Assembly (NCBI GenBank): GCA_009741485.1
Contig: CM019220.1
Location: forward strand, 28,200,129-28,264,128
DNA from: Malurus cyaneus samueli
Lineage: Eukaryota > Chordata > Aves > Passeriformes > Maluridae
DNA: 64,000 bases
Direction of reading: 5' to 3'
Under the pieces are notes generated by a model. It did no database searches. It saw nothing but the letters and a program-made list of their open reading frames with translations, and had not been told where the DNA came from. The translations under genes and the position numbers were made by a program. Positions 40,400 to 54,074 of the stretch are shown one piece after another; position 1 is the first letter of the stretch; each line of letters opens with the position of its first letter.

Positions 40400-41604
40400 T
40401 CTGTTTGGTCTTGTTAACAGTCAAATGGTTCTTTCCAAACTGGATTTATCCTGGTATCTCCCCAGTGCAGCAGTTTTATAGAAGACGCTCTATTTTATCT
40501 GTAAACTACTTACCTCCAGTTTCAACACTAACAGAAAAAGCATTACTAGGAAAGACAACACAGAAAATCAAGTAACATTGACACTTTTAAGCAGGTAATC
40601 AGTTGGATTTAGCTTGCTAGTAGCCATTAATTACAGCAGTATTTAAAAAAATCCAAATTTAGATTTTTTTTTTAAATAGTTTAAATACTAATTCATTACA
40701 AAGGATGTAAGGTCCTGCCTAATTTTTATAAACATCTACTTTCAAAGAGACATTTTAAGAAATATTCCTTATATTATTTGTTATTGAAATCATTGCTGAA
40801 AGCCAGGTGCTTTCTTTTGTTAAATACAACACATTTACAACAATAATATGAGATTTTTATAGCAAAATTACATAACACACAAAATACGGTGCTGTGTTGA
40901 CTAGGATGGCAAAATGAGGACAGTTTCTAAACACAGAAAAATAAATGGAAAAGAGGATTATTTCTAAGCACGTAAATGCCGATTTTGGTACCCCCTACAA
41001 GAACTTAACTTTCAAAGGAACTTGGTCTTGCTAGAGTTTTAAGCACTACTGTGTTTTTCTAATCAGACTTGGCCTCACTAATGGTTTATGCCACTTGTAA
41101 AATGGAACAGGGCATTCCAGGAAACAAATAACTCCTTACAACTCATAAATGTTGTGAATTAAGCCTAAATTTCAGTAGCATTCCAGACAGAGCAGGGCAG
41201 CCACAGCTTCTCCTTGTTTATATGACGAGGCAGAGAAACCCATGGGCAGTTAGAAAAGCCAAATAATCAGTGTTTGGTACTTGTGCCAATCAAACTATCC
41301 CTGAAAAAACAGATGACATAGCAAGAGAATTCACTTTTACTTCAGCATATGAAAAGTAATTGTTTTTAAAGATTAATATATATTTCTTTCACAATGCATT
41401 GCAACACAGACATGAGTATCAAACAACAAAACAGCAAAATAAAAATACAACCCCCAATATAGAACAGCCACTGCTCTTCCTTTATCAGCCATACAATATC
41501 TATGGAAACAGCAGAGCTTTATCTTTCCTTCTAACAAGGCAGGTTAAATGTCTTGAAGTCACCAGAAAGCACGCAAGAAAACGAACTCATGCCAAAAATG
41601 GAAT

Positions 41605-41623
41605 AATAAAACAGAGGTATGAA

Positions 41624-41670
<47 letters not shown>
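41605..41670 (+). repeat. AATAAA followed by 42-base poly-A tract
   Basis: A perfect AATAAA at 41605-41610 is followed, after 18 bases, by 42 uninterrupted A (41629-41670). That spacing is the normal distance from a polyadenylation signal to the cleavage site, so the tract may be the tail of a retroposed transcript on the + strand. I could not identify a parent gene in the preceding few hundred bases. A short sequence shared by the DNA after the tail (GTCTTGCT) and DNA near 41028 could be a target-site duplication. Eight bases is too short to be convincing. A plain expanded homopolymer is the alternative. Confidence 0.4.
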
Positions 41671-41673
<3 letters not shown>

Positions 41674-44600
41674 TCTTGCTCCAACAGGTCAATCTCTAGC
41701 TAATTCCTCTTGCGACAAGTAGCTTTAAATAAGCATTTCACTCACAAATTCTCCTGTAAGACGTTTTCCTTGGAAATGAAACAATTTCTAATACAAATAT
41801 AACTATTCCTGACTGTTACCAGACAAAACAGCATTACATTTTGAATTACTATAGCAAAAAGTCAACTTTTTTAAAAAAGATTTAATATGAAAACAATTTG
41901 GAAAGTAACTTTACTCAGGAGTGATAGAATCAGCTGTAAATACTGAGTGGGAAATTCCTGAAGAGACAAGATTTCCCTTGGAGGGGAATGAAATAGAGCA
42001 ATTTACATTTTCCAACAACAAATCAAGCTTTCTTTCCAAGTTCATCCAAAAAAATTCAGAGTCTAAATCACTGGAACAGACTTGGCTCTCACGAGCACCC
42101 GATTGCCCAGGAGGTTTTGTTATACTCATCATGCTGCATTCACTGGCTTTCACAAACATTAATTTCCTTCTCTTCTATATTCTATATTTACTTGTGACTT
42201 GAGGGATTTTGCTTTGGGTTTTAATGCCTGTTTTGTTTTTAAATAATACTATAACACCTTAAAAATTGTATTCAGGAAAGATGGGGTTGGATGCCATTTT
42301 TGTATTAGAATCTATTTTCTATACTTTGTACCTGCTTGTCCATTAACTCTCCATATAAGAAGAACTCTAAAAGCCATAAACCTCTTACTTTAGTAGCCTT
42401 CTGGAGGAGTAATTCAATAACTTCTTGCAAAATAAAACAGCTTATAAGAACAAAAAAAAAGGGTGTCTTCACTGGAATAATCATCACAGCAGGGCAGGTA
42501 CGACAACTATCTGTTTACTCTACCTAGACATTCAAAAGGATTAAAACATGTGGACAGTAATAAAGTCACCATCACATATTCCTTCAGCTATAAACCTAAG
42601 CATACTTCTGTGCAAAAATTAATTATGACATGGGGGAAATAGAATCAGTCACTAATCAAGCAAAGTGAGCAGGAAAATAAAGCTATGCTGTACCCTCCTG
42701 ATCGAGTCTCAGGATCAAACAGCACTAAATGCAGATAAACCAAGGGGGAATTATGATGCCTTTTCATCAGTGAAACCATTCTGCCCCAGAAAACTCAAGC
42801 TTCAAGTGTTTGGGCTGGTTACAGACTGAAATGTCACAAGGAGATTGCAGCACTGTGGTTGGAAGCAGAGCAACACCTTACAGGAAGGAAGAAGATGGTT
42901 TAAGGGGGGCACAAGTCAATGAGAGAATTCTGTTCTGCAGCTGAAAGAGAGTAATAGCCACCCTAACAGGACACCTGCAAAACAAACAAAGGGTCCACAC
43001 CATGCTGTGTTCACTCACACTGAAACTGCCTACTGGGAAACACCTTCCCCTGCAACAAAAGAACAGTGCCAAAGGCTTTAAGAGAAAACATAAATCCAGT
43101 GGTAGGGCAATTTTTCTAAATCCATTTCACAAATATTTATTGTGAACAACACTAACATTTGTCACAAGTAGTAGGATAGCATAGCACACTCAGAGATACA
43201 GAATGTCCACAGGGCAATTTGCACCTGCTTGAAAGGGGTTTATTTTTACCAAGCCATAAAACTGCAGCTATCATCAAGCAGGCTACACTAAAAGCTGCTC
43301 ACCCTACAGTTAAATGACAACCTACATCCTACAACTCACCCAGTCTGTCCTACCTCTCAGTACACTAATGATCCATTTCCAAATGATGTCACAATTTCAG
43401 GATGACAGAGCTCAAGTATTACTGATAATGACAAAAGTCACTGCTCTTTTTTGAGAATGAGACACTAATTTACTAGCACACAATTGGCCCTGAACTATTT
43501 CATACTCCAGCTGAAAAATTCTTTTGTATAAAGGAGCAAGCATTCCTTACTCTAGCAAAGTTGATCTGTGTTTTGAATTCTAAAATTAGAGAATATTACT
43601 GCAATATGACAATCTGTGGACTAAGCTGACCCACACCCAAATGATCACTTATGGTTTTAAACTGTTTTGATGTCTGTAGAAGATCTTTACTGACGAGACA
43701 CTGCATGTGGAAGCTGTTCACAGTACATTGGACTAACCTACCATAGGTCATTATTAGTAAGCACTGCTCAAGTTCCTGACTGAAGTTCTTGATTAATCAG
43801 TTATGTGTCTTTAAAAAAATACAGACCTGAATTTCAGCCTCCCACCCAACTCCCACAAAGAGGATTGGACTCAACCTGGTTATAAAATGTTAATAATTTT
43901 GCCAACCAGAAAGTATCCCAGTAACTTAATCATTAAAGCTGCAGTTCGCTTCCAATAATCACATGTATGCTTTGAAGTATCTCAGTCACATCCAGAAACA
44001 ACAATATTTTACATATTATAGGACAGAAAGATGGAAAATCAACTGCTGTGTACTGTCTATATTTATGCATCTCAACATGCATGACATTGGGCACAACAAT
44101 AGCAATTTTGTAGCTGGATGTCATATTTGCCTGCACAGTGTACTCTGTACAGCTTCCTTACAGATATGTTAATGTAGGATAGCAGTCAAGTTTGAAATCA
44201 GTTGTGCCATGGCTTTAAGGAACGAGTTATTTTTGTAGTCCAAACCCACTAGATACACATTTATAAGATCCAAAGCATTTCACAGAAAGCTAGACAAACA
44301 CATCAGCACGTCAACAATTGCACAGCACAGGAACTGTGAGAAACAAAGGGCAGCTGCTACTCATTGACCCCTCCCATGAGGCAACTGATGCACAGAAAAC
44401 TGCAGTATTTTAACACCCTGTCAGTATTTTAAAAGCCCATGTTGCCTGGTATCTATGTCCATTTTAAGAAGGGGAAGCAGTGGTAGCAAAGTCCCTCATG
44501 GACTTCACACAGAATTGCAAACCCCTCTGTTTGGATGTAGACAATTCTGTCTTTGCTAAGGTGACTCACTTAGAATTTTCCACATTTAATTTCACCATTC

Positions 44601-45390
44601 CTCCTACATTCAGTCTCCTGTCAGAAGGGTAGAAAGCAGTTTCCTCTCCAAGTGCAATTGCTATATTAGAACAATTACTAGGATGCTCAACAGAAACAGC
44701 ATTTGAAATAACTGCCTATCTCAAAGACTGGCTGTAATCCTCTCTGAAAATGGCTTCTCTTTTACACTTTTAGAATTACTTATTTTTTAGTAACTGATGC
44801 TTTGCCTCTGGCTAGTTGTCAGCAATTTGAGCTGTCCGTTCAATTTACTTGCTTTTGCTTTTTGTATTATTTGAGACTGGCATCAATGCTTAGTTTGCAG
44901 CAGGTTTAAACCCATCACTCACCATGGAACCCAAATCAGTGATTTCACCTGAAACAGCCAAGAACTTGGGCAAGGACATGAGGACAGCTCCAACACTTTG
45001 AGGAACAGGAGAGAATGCTTCAAGCAGTTTCTCAAGTGTTCCCCCCTTTCTGACCAGTGGCATTTAGTCATGCTTGCTCTATGCTGGGTATTTCTCCTGG
45101 GCATTTCTGTAGGAATAATCACTGCTCCAGTAAGAATAAATTCACAATTGAGTGTCATTAATATACTGATTTGTAAACATCTAAAGCATGTATTGATCCA
45201 CTGTCTGGCTCGAGAAAAACAGTCTGTAGCTCAGAAACAGCAATTAATTACCAGGACTTTTTTCAGGCAATCATGTGCATATGAACAAAACCTGAAAGGT
45301 TTGATTAAATTCATTTCACTGTAACCCTTTAACAGTCATGAAAGCCTCTCAGTTCATTTGAAAACATAGGGTAAGTGAGCTCTCTTTTAG

Positions 45391-45416
45391 AGTATCATAG
45401 AATCACAACAAAGGTT
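45391..45416 (-). mobile_element. possible CR1 3'-end scrap
   Basis: The + strand reads ATCATAGAATCACA and then AAAGGTT. This resembles the reverse complement of the 3' octamer repeats and terminal unit of CR1. The match is under 25 bases and could be chance. Confidence 0.22.
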
Positions 45417-48400
45417 ACCCGAGGCAGTAAGAAAATAGTAACTCAAAACACCAAAGATGAAACTTCACAAATCTCAAGTCCAAGACACTGCCAGAAGTGG
45501 TTTACCTAGCTCTGCTACTATTGCAGAGCTATACTACTGAAGGCTCATTTGCAAAAATTGTGACCACAAAATGGGTCACAAATTGGTTTTCTACCTCATT
45601 ACTGTTGATGGCTTGGTAACATAATATTAATGGTACCTTTTCAACTTCTACTTTTCCTCAAGACGCATAAATTACTGCAAAGTTGATTTATCTTACTTTC
45701 CAGAAATATGGAAGCCTGGTATTCAGATGGTTTAACTTCAGTTTTTCCATTACATGGCTGCACACTACATTTTAATATGGCAACGCAATCAGAGTATTTC
45801 CACCTGACACAACATCAGATGAACTCTCCAAAGAGAGAAGTGATCCTCCAACTTGTATATCTGAATTATATTGACAACTTATTTATGAGCATGACCAGTT
45901 TCGACCATATCCCTTCCTAAGAGCTTTTAGAACATCCCAGTGAATCCAAAAGGAAGCAAAACAACTTTTCTAAAACTCCGAGTTAACTTTTACAGAAGCT
46001 GTTCCTTTATGCAGCAATCTAAGTATTTGTAGAACAAGCAATGGTATCAAAGTTACCAATACAGAGCACATGGTTTGGTGTGACCTGCATGAATTTACAG
46101 CATAAACTACCACTAGCTCCTTGTGCATCTGGCTTTAGTGAAATGAAACACAGCTGAAATATTTCTCTCCACTAAATATTACTGTCGACAAAAAGATAAA
46201 AATTAAACAGAGTGTTTTCTTGAAGTTCTCAAGAAATCTTACTTCTAAAAGATAAGCAATCGAAGTTACTTCCTCAGCAGCAGCTCCATCACAAGTACCC
46301 ATTTTCCTGGGTACCAAGAAAGCAAACTGCACAGGAGTGCAGGGAGCAGCTCAGTCATCATTGGAAGTTTAAGGGTAAGAAATGCAGTGCTTTGGCACCA
46401 AAAGCCATCAGCACAGTGAGAATGAGACACACTGTCAGTGCTGACTGACACTGCAAAGCATCAGCTTCACAGGACTGCTTTACACTGTTCTTTCCTTACC
46501 GCAGTTACACCTGGAAATGAAGGCAGGTTTTACACATGGCAAGTATCCCCTTGCCTACCCAAATAAATATTTCCTTACAAGGAAGCAAATTGTGCAAAAC
46601 TGCTCTGGGTGTAGTAATTAAAGGGAGAAGAAACATCAGTACAGACCCTTAAAAGTTCTCAGACCTCCTAAGAGGTGGTGTGGCAAACAAACTTTTTTTT
46701 TTTTTGCAGCTTGTATTGGAATGGCACAGAGACAATAGCTAAGCAAATGCCATGAAGGAAGTGTTATATAATCTTTTCAGACAAAAAGGGCAAACTCTCT
46801 GAATACCAGGTGGAGAAGTTCAGACAGATCTTTTGAACAAGAAGTACAAATTTTACAGTAAATGCCACCACTACATATACTTTCAGATTAGGATATTTGA
46901 GAATTTAACACAAAAATATATTTGAAATAAGTTTCAAAGATGTTAAACCATAATTCTTAGCTCCAGACAAACCCCACATAGTACCAAGACACAGCTCAAT
47001 TCAAGTGATTTTGAGTGAAAAAACTCCTTTGAATGAGGCATATAAAAGGCTTGACCTCAATTTTCCATTTCACAAGGCAGGTTATTTTTCAGAACATCAA
47101 ATAACCAACCAAAACACGGGTCAGTTGTTTGACCAGACTGTGTTTAGTGAATGAAATCTAACAGCTCAATTACAACTTAGCAAACTCAAACCATTTAATT
47201 CTAAAATCCTAAATCATGCCAGACATTTATGAATTGCAAAACTGCACAAGATCAGGAACTCTGTTCTGATCCTTGGCCACTTGGGAGAAGAGAATTGCAG
47301 AAAACACCCACTAAAAAGTACAAAATTTGAGCATTGTTTTCTTTTGTAAGCATACCATTATCTCTCTTGTCTCACTGATGGCAAGAAGTTTACTTTGGTC
47401 AATGGGTTTTCCAAAACACTTATGAAGACAAAAAAATTACTCCATGCTCTGAAGATATTATAAATCATAATAAGACAGCCTTAGTGCCAATATAATCATT
47501 AACAAAGTGGCCAACTTGCTTAGAGAGGGAATTTTAGAAGAGTGGAAGGACTCAGAGAAATTACTTTAAGAGATGGTTAATCTAGCCCTAGAGCTAGAGA
47601 AAAGCAGCCACTATTTGAGTTTGAGTGCTCTTACTAAATGTGTCAGTCACTCATGGGTTAAGCCAGTCCACAAAAGAGGGAGAAGATTGGAATTTGGGAG
47701 TAGCAATCAAGAGCCAAAGCGGTCTCAGAGAGCTCTGAGCTCCCAGACCAGAACAGAGCCTTTATTTTCTACACCCACTGAATGCCACACACCCACAACA
47801 TTGCAAGAGCATGTGGGCAAGCCAGCAATAGGCAAGAATTAATTTTCCATTAGTAAGAGATTTCTCTTCACCTGCAGAGCTCTAAAGGAGCAAATTTTTT
47901 GGTTTTTTAATGACTGTGCTTCAGCTACAAGAAAACAGAACTACCTCTGATTTGACTTTCTTTAAAATACATTCAGGAACTAAAAGACACCAACAAAACT
48001 CAACTTATGACAACTTTCTAAGTTTTACTTTATCCAGTACTTGCGTGGTAGTTAAACCTGTAACAGGATTTAAATCTATTTCCACTCTCTTAGAACTATA
48101 AATGCTTACAGCAGCCAAGTTATTGTCACATTTCTATTCATAGCATTCTGAATGATAGTGACCACTTTCTTTTTACACTTATTATAAGACATGAATGGAC
48201 AGAAGTAGCGGTGATGCATAATTTTGACTTAGTTAAATTTCCTGCTGTAGCCAATAGTGTCTTATGGATTAAATTAAATTCCTACTAAAAAGAAGCTCTA
48301 AGCTTTCAACGTATTAGACATAAGGAAATGTCACATTTTATTAATTTAATTGCACGATCACCTCAACCCAAAGTACCTTTATCCACAATCTGTTTGGCCA

Positions 48401-51400
48401 TTCCATTACAACTATTCACTACAACTGAGTAACCGGCTCCCATAAAGCACAGAGCTTATTGAATGGTTGTTGTTTTTTTTTCTGCCAGACACATAAAAAA
48501 GTACATATTGTCAGTACATCTCATGGGCAAAATTTGGTTGGTGTGGAAAATCAGGGCAGGTCTGTCCCTGACCAACCACAATAGCAGAAATTGCACTCAG
48601 TCTGAAAGCAATAGTCTTCCATTGGGAAGAGGATTATTGGAAATGATACTGAGGATCAGAGCAATGGAAGACAAACACAGATTAAAGGGAAAAGGTATAG
48701 GTTATCATAACTGAGTAATTCTTCCTCAACTAATTCTTACTTTGAGTTATTTATTCTACAGCATGAAGACTAACAAACTTACAAATATCCTAGTTGATGA
48801 GTGATACATAATGGTGATTACTATAATCCATTCAGCCAAGATTCCAGACACAGGAAAATAGCAAACTGTCAAGTGTAGCAACCTTTTAACATAACTGAAA
48901 GGAACTATTTTGCCCTCCTATCTTGTCTTCCATGATTTCAGAGTTACAGAAATGAGAAAAAGCACTAAGAGAAGGAAAACCTAAGCTGTCTGAGTTGCCA
49001 CAGCTCCCTTTCTCCTAGGAAAAGGCTGTGTGGTTCAAGTCCCTCCAGACTATTTCAGAGCTCTACATCTGTGCCATTTGTTCAAGACTCACTGACTTTT
49101 CTCGGCTGTCTGTTCCATTAGCTGTGACATAATTTATCCCAGGAAGATTTTCACTTCACAAGGATTTTCTTTCTAAAGAAGTTCACATAAATCTGCTTAG
49201 AAGCTGAAATGCTTGTGGCTAGTGGTTACACTGATGATCAAGAGGAAAGCAAGACAAGATTAAGACTTATTGGCCAGTTTTAAGGTTGTATTCTGTTTTC
49301 ATGCCAAGATTAGGGGCTTTTGGTCAAAGACTCAACAAAAATCAAGTAACAAACTACCCAAGCATGGACAGTCTGAATGAGAGATTACACTCCAACTCCA
49401 ACTTTCAGGCCAGGCAACTTAATCCATTCTCCTCTCTGAGATTATGTAGAACATGGCAAATCTAATAATTAAGGTGGAAGGGGAAGAAGGAGGGATAGTG
49501 TTTTCTGTCGCATTATGGGCAGGAAATGTCCACAATGATGGATCACAAGGTTCACACCCTATCTCCCAGAGGAACAAGGGACTGCAAAGTGATGCGTTGC
49601 TGCCTCATGACTCACGTTGCACTCAAGGGGAGTTTATGAATCAAAGCACTAAGAACTGCTTTGTTGGTTGCAGATTTCTGTTTTCCACAGCGAGGTGGGA
49701 ATGGGGCACATTGCAATCACCTCCAATGGAAAAGCTGCCATAAGTAGGTAGCCCTACATATTTAATATCCTAAAAGCTACTTTTGCTAGCATCATACAAG
49801 CCATGTTTGATATGCTGCACCTTTGGTGGCTTGATTAAAGCATCTTTTCACTACTCAGTCTGTCAGCTCTGCAGACAGCAATTCTCAGGTTTCTGGTGAA
49901 AGTTACATAATCAGGGATAGTTGGGCCATCTGACATGTTAAATCAATACAACCTGTGTAATGCATAAGGAATAGGCCCAGCCACTGCTCACAGCAACCTC
50001 TAGGTTGCAAGATATTCACAGAAGCTTACTCAACAGCTTGAAGGGAGTAAATTAATTGAAGAAAAAAAAAAAAACTACAAAGATATCCTTGAACAAGTCA
50101 AACAAGAAATATAAGATGTATTCATTAGTGATTACTTATCTAGTCTTTCTATAATGACTTCAATGCATTTTTAGTTTCTTGTGCCACAGCCAGTTTAATG
50201 TGCCAGCTTCCCAACTTATGTTAAGCAGCTTATTTCTGAGCTCAGCAGAGCTATTACAAATTTCACCATCTGATCCTTCTTTATTATTATTATTCAAGTC
50301 TTGTTTCATACTTCACGTGGTGATTTTTTTGCTTAACATTTGCTGTTAAGAACAACCTACAGAAAGCACAGAAGTCTGAAGGTGAGTTTAAAAGTTCAAG
50401 ATTGAACTTCGCACATCAAACCTCAGTCTCCAAGAAAAAAAAGAGCATTTTTCCCTGGGCCTTTCATTCTTGATGACAGCAAGGGAACTATGAAGGACAA
50501 AGTAAAAAGAAAGCAAATAGGATTGCTACTGTTGACTGAATGGAAACTGGCATCTTGATTTCAGTTTCACTCCTTTCAGTGAAATGTCCTGGAAGGTTGC
50601 TGCAAACAAGGGTAGAACACCTATTCAAGTAGCATCACTTCCAATGGCATTTTTCCTCATGTTTCGAATACAAGGCAATTTCTGAAGGAATGGCTTGCTA
50701 TCCAGCCAATTAATGGAAGAATATTTGCTAAGCAAGAACCACAATATCCTAACAGAGGAATATGACCACTAACCACTCAAAATCTGACTGCATACACAAA
50801 TTTTCCAAATAGTCTCTCTAATTGAAATCATACCTTTCTGCTAATTTCTTTGCCAAAAAAAAAAGGAAAAAAATTCCCAACCCTACTTCAAAGTGCTTCC
50901 TACTGTTACATTGGTTTCACAATTGTTGAGTAATTTCCTCAGTATACATAGCTGCTCATCCCTGCACATCACTGGTGAGACTACACAGCAATTATTTCTG
51001 CCCAAAGGAAGGTGCTTCAATTCTTATTTAAGAGAACTGGAATAATCATACTTTTCTGACTGGGATTTGTACAACAATATTCATATAACAAACTGATTCA
51101 AACTGCCTGATACAGTTATTTCTTCAAGCAACAATGCCTCTGAATGATTGCATCCATCCTATGAAAGTGCAATATATTTAATTACTTCATAACAAAAAAG
51201 TAAAATTCATTAATCTGCATTTATTTTCCTCCAAAATGATGCTTAGGTTCCCATGACACAGCAAACAGTATCAGTGTTGATGGTTAACCATCATCTCCCA
51301 CCTTCCATTTAACTATACATCATTTGGAGTAGTCTACCCATGATGGAGCAAATCTTTCCAACCAGATTGATTACTGGTACTAGATTTAAATTGATATTTG

Positions 51401-51435
51401 AAAAAAAGAAAAAAAAAAAAAAAAAAAAAGAAAAA
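51401..51435 (+). repeat. A-rich tract with two G interruptions
   Basis: Runs of 7, 21 and 5 A are separated by single G. It produces Lys-rich and Phe-rich artificial open frames on the two strands. No polyadenylation signal precedes it. Confidence 0.9.
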
Positions 51436-53841
51436 TATCCTGAAAATAATCTATACAAATCCAAGAAATACATTTTGCCATTAACATATTCTGTCTGTTC
51501 CTCTAAAAGACCCCAAAACCCCCAAAAAGAATGCTTCAATACACAATATAATTAAGGCTAATTAGATGAGTTTACTGTGGTAAGTACCAAGTTACCAATG
51601 CAAAATAGTACTCAAAACAACTGACTAATAATTGACTACATGAATGACTTCATTAAATTCCAATTACAATAATAAGAGAGAAAAAATATCTGTCAGTACT
51701 CCAATTTGAGTTTTTTGACAGTTGCCACAAATGTGTAGTATTCTATTACACCTCTACATATGTTACAGTTAAATCTCCAGCACTGTTAACCAACCCTGGT
51801 CACACTAACCTACTTGGTAATCCTTGGGTCATTCAACAGCAAACAAAAGGAAACTGCAGGGAAAATGTAAGCATTGACACAAAGAGCAAGAAGACAATTT
51901 CCAGGAAATTTGATGCAATATCAACCTCTCACATGGAGGCAACAAATAACAGCAATCCGGACTGGATTACGGTCATGGTGGGAAGGAAAGGCTGCTAGCA
52001 AAGAAGAGTGTATAAAAACCAGGAGTGATCAGTTTCCCACCTGTACAAAGCTCCTCTGCTTTTGGATGAGTTTGTGTTGAAATTAAAGTTGTTAAGAAAC
52101 TTTAGCTGAGATCACCATCCTCAGGTGACATGCCTTGAATAACAATGTCATAATGACACTGACAAAATGCCCACAGAGCACCTGAAATCCAGACCCACTG
52201 GGTTAGTGTTTGGGTTTTCCTTCAGTGACTTGGCCATGAGGGTGCCCAGCACAAACATTGATATCCTCTCACACGGTACAGATGCTCTAAGAAGGTTCTG
52301 ATAACACAAGCACAAAACTTTTACAACAACGCGAGCTCAGCCTGGATTTCCCAACTGGCAGCTTTGGCCTATTGTCTTGTATACAACAGAGAATCAAGAA
52401 ACAAAAGACAAAAAGGAAACTGAATGATTTATGTCCTGTCCTCTTCCACCCAGACCTTGTTGTTTTTAAATCTTAGTTCTGGAGGGCTTAAAATGAACTG
52501 CAAGAGCTTCTAATTTGAACTGCAGAGCAGAGCAGCCATTGAATCTACCTTCTCTCTCCTCTTGTTACCATTCCCTCCTTTGAAATAAGTTTACTAACAA
52601 ATCCCAACTAAGGAGGTCTCATTTCCCTAGAGGGAGTTAGCCTGTGTTTTATTTCATTTTCATTAGTTCACAGATGCCTTTGTGCCTCTTGAGAGATTTT
52701 TACTCTTCTCTCTCTCTCCCTCAAAGTCATTGAAACATCAGTCAGTCTAGAGCTCATTACATAAGCAACCAAAGAAAATAAATCTGAATTCTGTATGATT
52801 TTGACAAGACAGCTTTTAAGGTTGCAAAAAAAAAGCAGCCAACAGCCCATGCCTTTTTAAGATGCTCGATTTCCCTCAGCCTGCCATTTTCTCCCTCTTC
52901 TCCAAAAGCTAATGCTCACCCCAGCCACTCATGTACATCAAGAGAGCAATAGAGAACACGGGATATCCTTGGTCCTAGTGGTTAATATTCTGAAGTGCCT
53001 CTTCATACCATAATGCATTTTTGAAGTTAATGATTGCATAGGTCATAAAATACAGAACCTACTCAACTTGGAGGTCAATAGATGCTTTTGTAGCCACATT
53101 TTTGCCATATCACATGGTACATATCCATTTTGTTCATCCTGCCATGAAGTGACAGCCACCCCTCTGAATCTGTCATTACCAGAAAATGTGAAGATCAAAG
53201 AGATGAACCACACTGCTGTAAAATGACCTTCAATCTACTATTACATGCATAAAGAGCAGTGTGCATAGGCAGGCGTATTTTTTCAGGGAGAGAGGCTGTT
53301 TTATCCCCCAGATCAAGGTTATATTTAGCAATCCTACATTCACTGGATTACCAAAAATTAGCATTTTCAGACAGAATATCATAAAATAATACTATCAGAA
53401 TGATCAAATTCTACTAGGTTTGATATCTTTAACTTTTTCGAGATCACCCTCCTGACACAAATACCAGCTGCCTTCTCACCCAATCTGACAGGAACTCAAA
53501 ATTTTATCCTCTCCTCCAAGAAGAATTTTACTGGAAGCAACAAATCCAACACTGAAAAATTAAGTTGTTTGCTGCACATTTCTGCCTTTGTCTTATGAAA
53601 TATTATTACCCAGCTGCATTGCTCGGGAGCAATGGTTTGTTTCCCCCAAATTCCCACTATGAAAAGGTTTCTCTAGTGGCACACAGCAGATCAGCACACA
53701 TGAAACCGATTTTGTATCAGATTATTAGCCACCATACGAGGCCACTCATCTCAGTACCTTGTCAGGGAGCTCGTATTTTCCTTTTCAAGCAGCACAAAGA
53801 GGCAATGCTGTGAGTGACATCCAGGCCAGCGCCTGGAGTAA

Positions 53842-53860
53842 TTTTTTTTTTTTTTTTTTT
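53842..53860 (+). repeat. poly-T tract, 19 bases
   Basis: This is a pure T run about 35 bases upstream of the CpG-dense block at 53896. It lengthens the pyrimidine-rich DNA ahead of the CACAG at 53891-53895. No TTTATT (AATAAA on the other strand) lies close enough to suggest a - strand retroposon tail. Confidence 0.9.
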
Positions 53861-53895
53861 CAAGACAAAGCTTATCCATGTGCTGCCTTTCACAG

Positions 53896-54074
53896 AGCAG
53901 CAGAATCAATTCCGTGGGATTGGCAGAGACAGCAAACCTGTGGGAGCATCACTGCTGTTGTGTATCCCGTGCGTATTCCGCACACACGGCTGACATCTCC
54001 TGGCAAGCTGCAGTTTGACTGCTTGGATGCTCTGGTTTGGGGCTGGAAGAAAGGAACTCTCAAGGCAGCACAGT
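53896..54074 (+). other. candidate exon, CpG-dense, unproven
   Basis: This 179-base block stands out from its AT-rich surroundings. It is GC-richer and has five CpG within about 60 bases (53922-53990). It is preceded by a T19 run and a GCCTTTCACAG acceptor, and followed by a GTAAGA donor at 54075. One + frame is open throughout; the peptide includes P-W-D-W-Q-R-Q-Q and L-V-W-G-W-K-K. The - strand is also open, which weakens the coding argument. I recognise no domain. It could be a coding or noncoding exon, a piece of an old repeat, or chance. Start phase is 2 and end phase 1. Confidence 0.18.

Larger units (their letters stand above)
40400..53895. other. noncoding single-copy DNA, no gene identified
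   Basis: Apart from the poly-A tracts and the weak repeat calls listed separately, I see no gene. Two overlapping open frames on opposite strands at 41911-42202 are each about 80-90 codons with no recognised domain. The sequence at 47690-47790 has a faint LTR-like look on the - strand but is not called as a feature. Confidence 0.7.

Noticed and set aside
41911..42202. Overlapping open frames of about 80-90 codons on both strands
   Set aside because: Neither shows a known domain and the splice signals are poor. Antiparallel openness points to composition, not coding.
44927..44952. A 26-base - strand micro-exon between a TTGGCTGTTTCAG acceptor and a GTGAGTG donor
   Set aside because: Such short acceptor-donor pairs occur by chance at this window size, and there is no independent sign of a gene.
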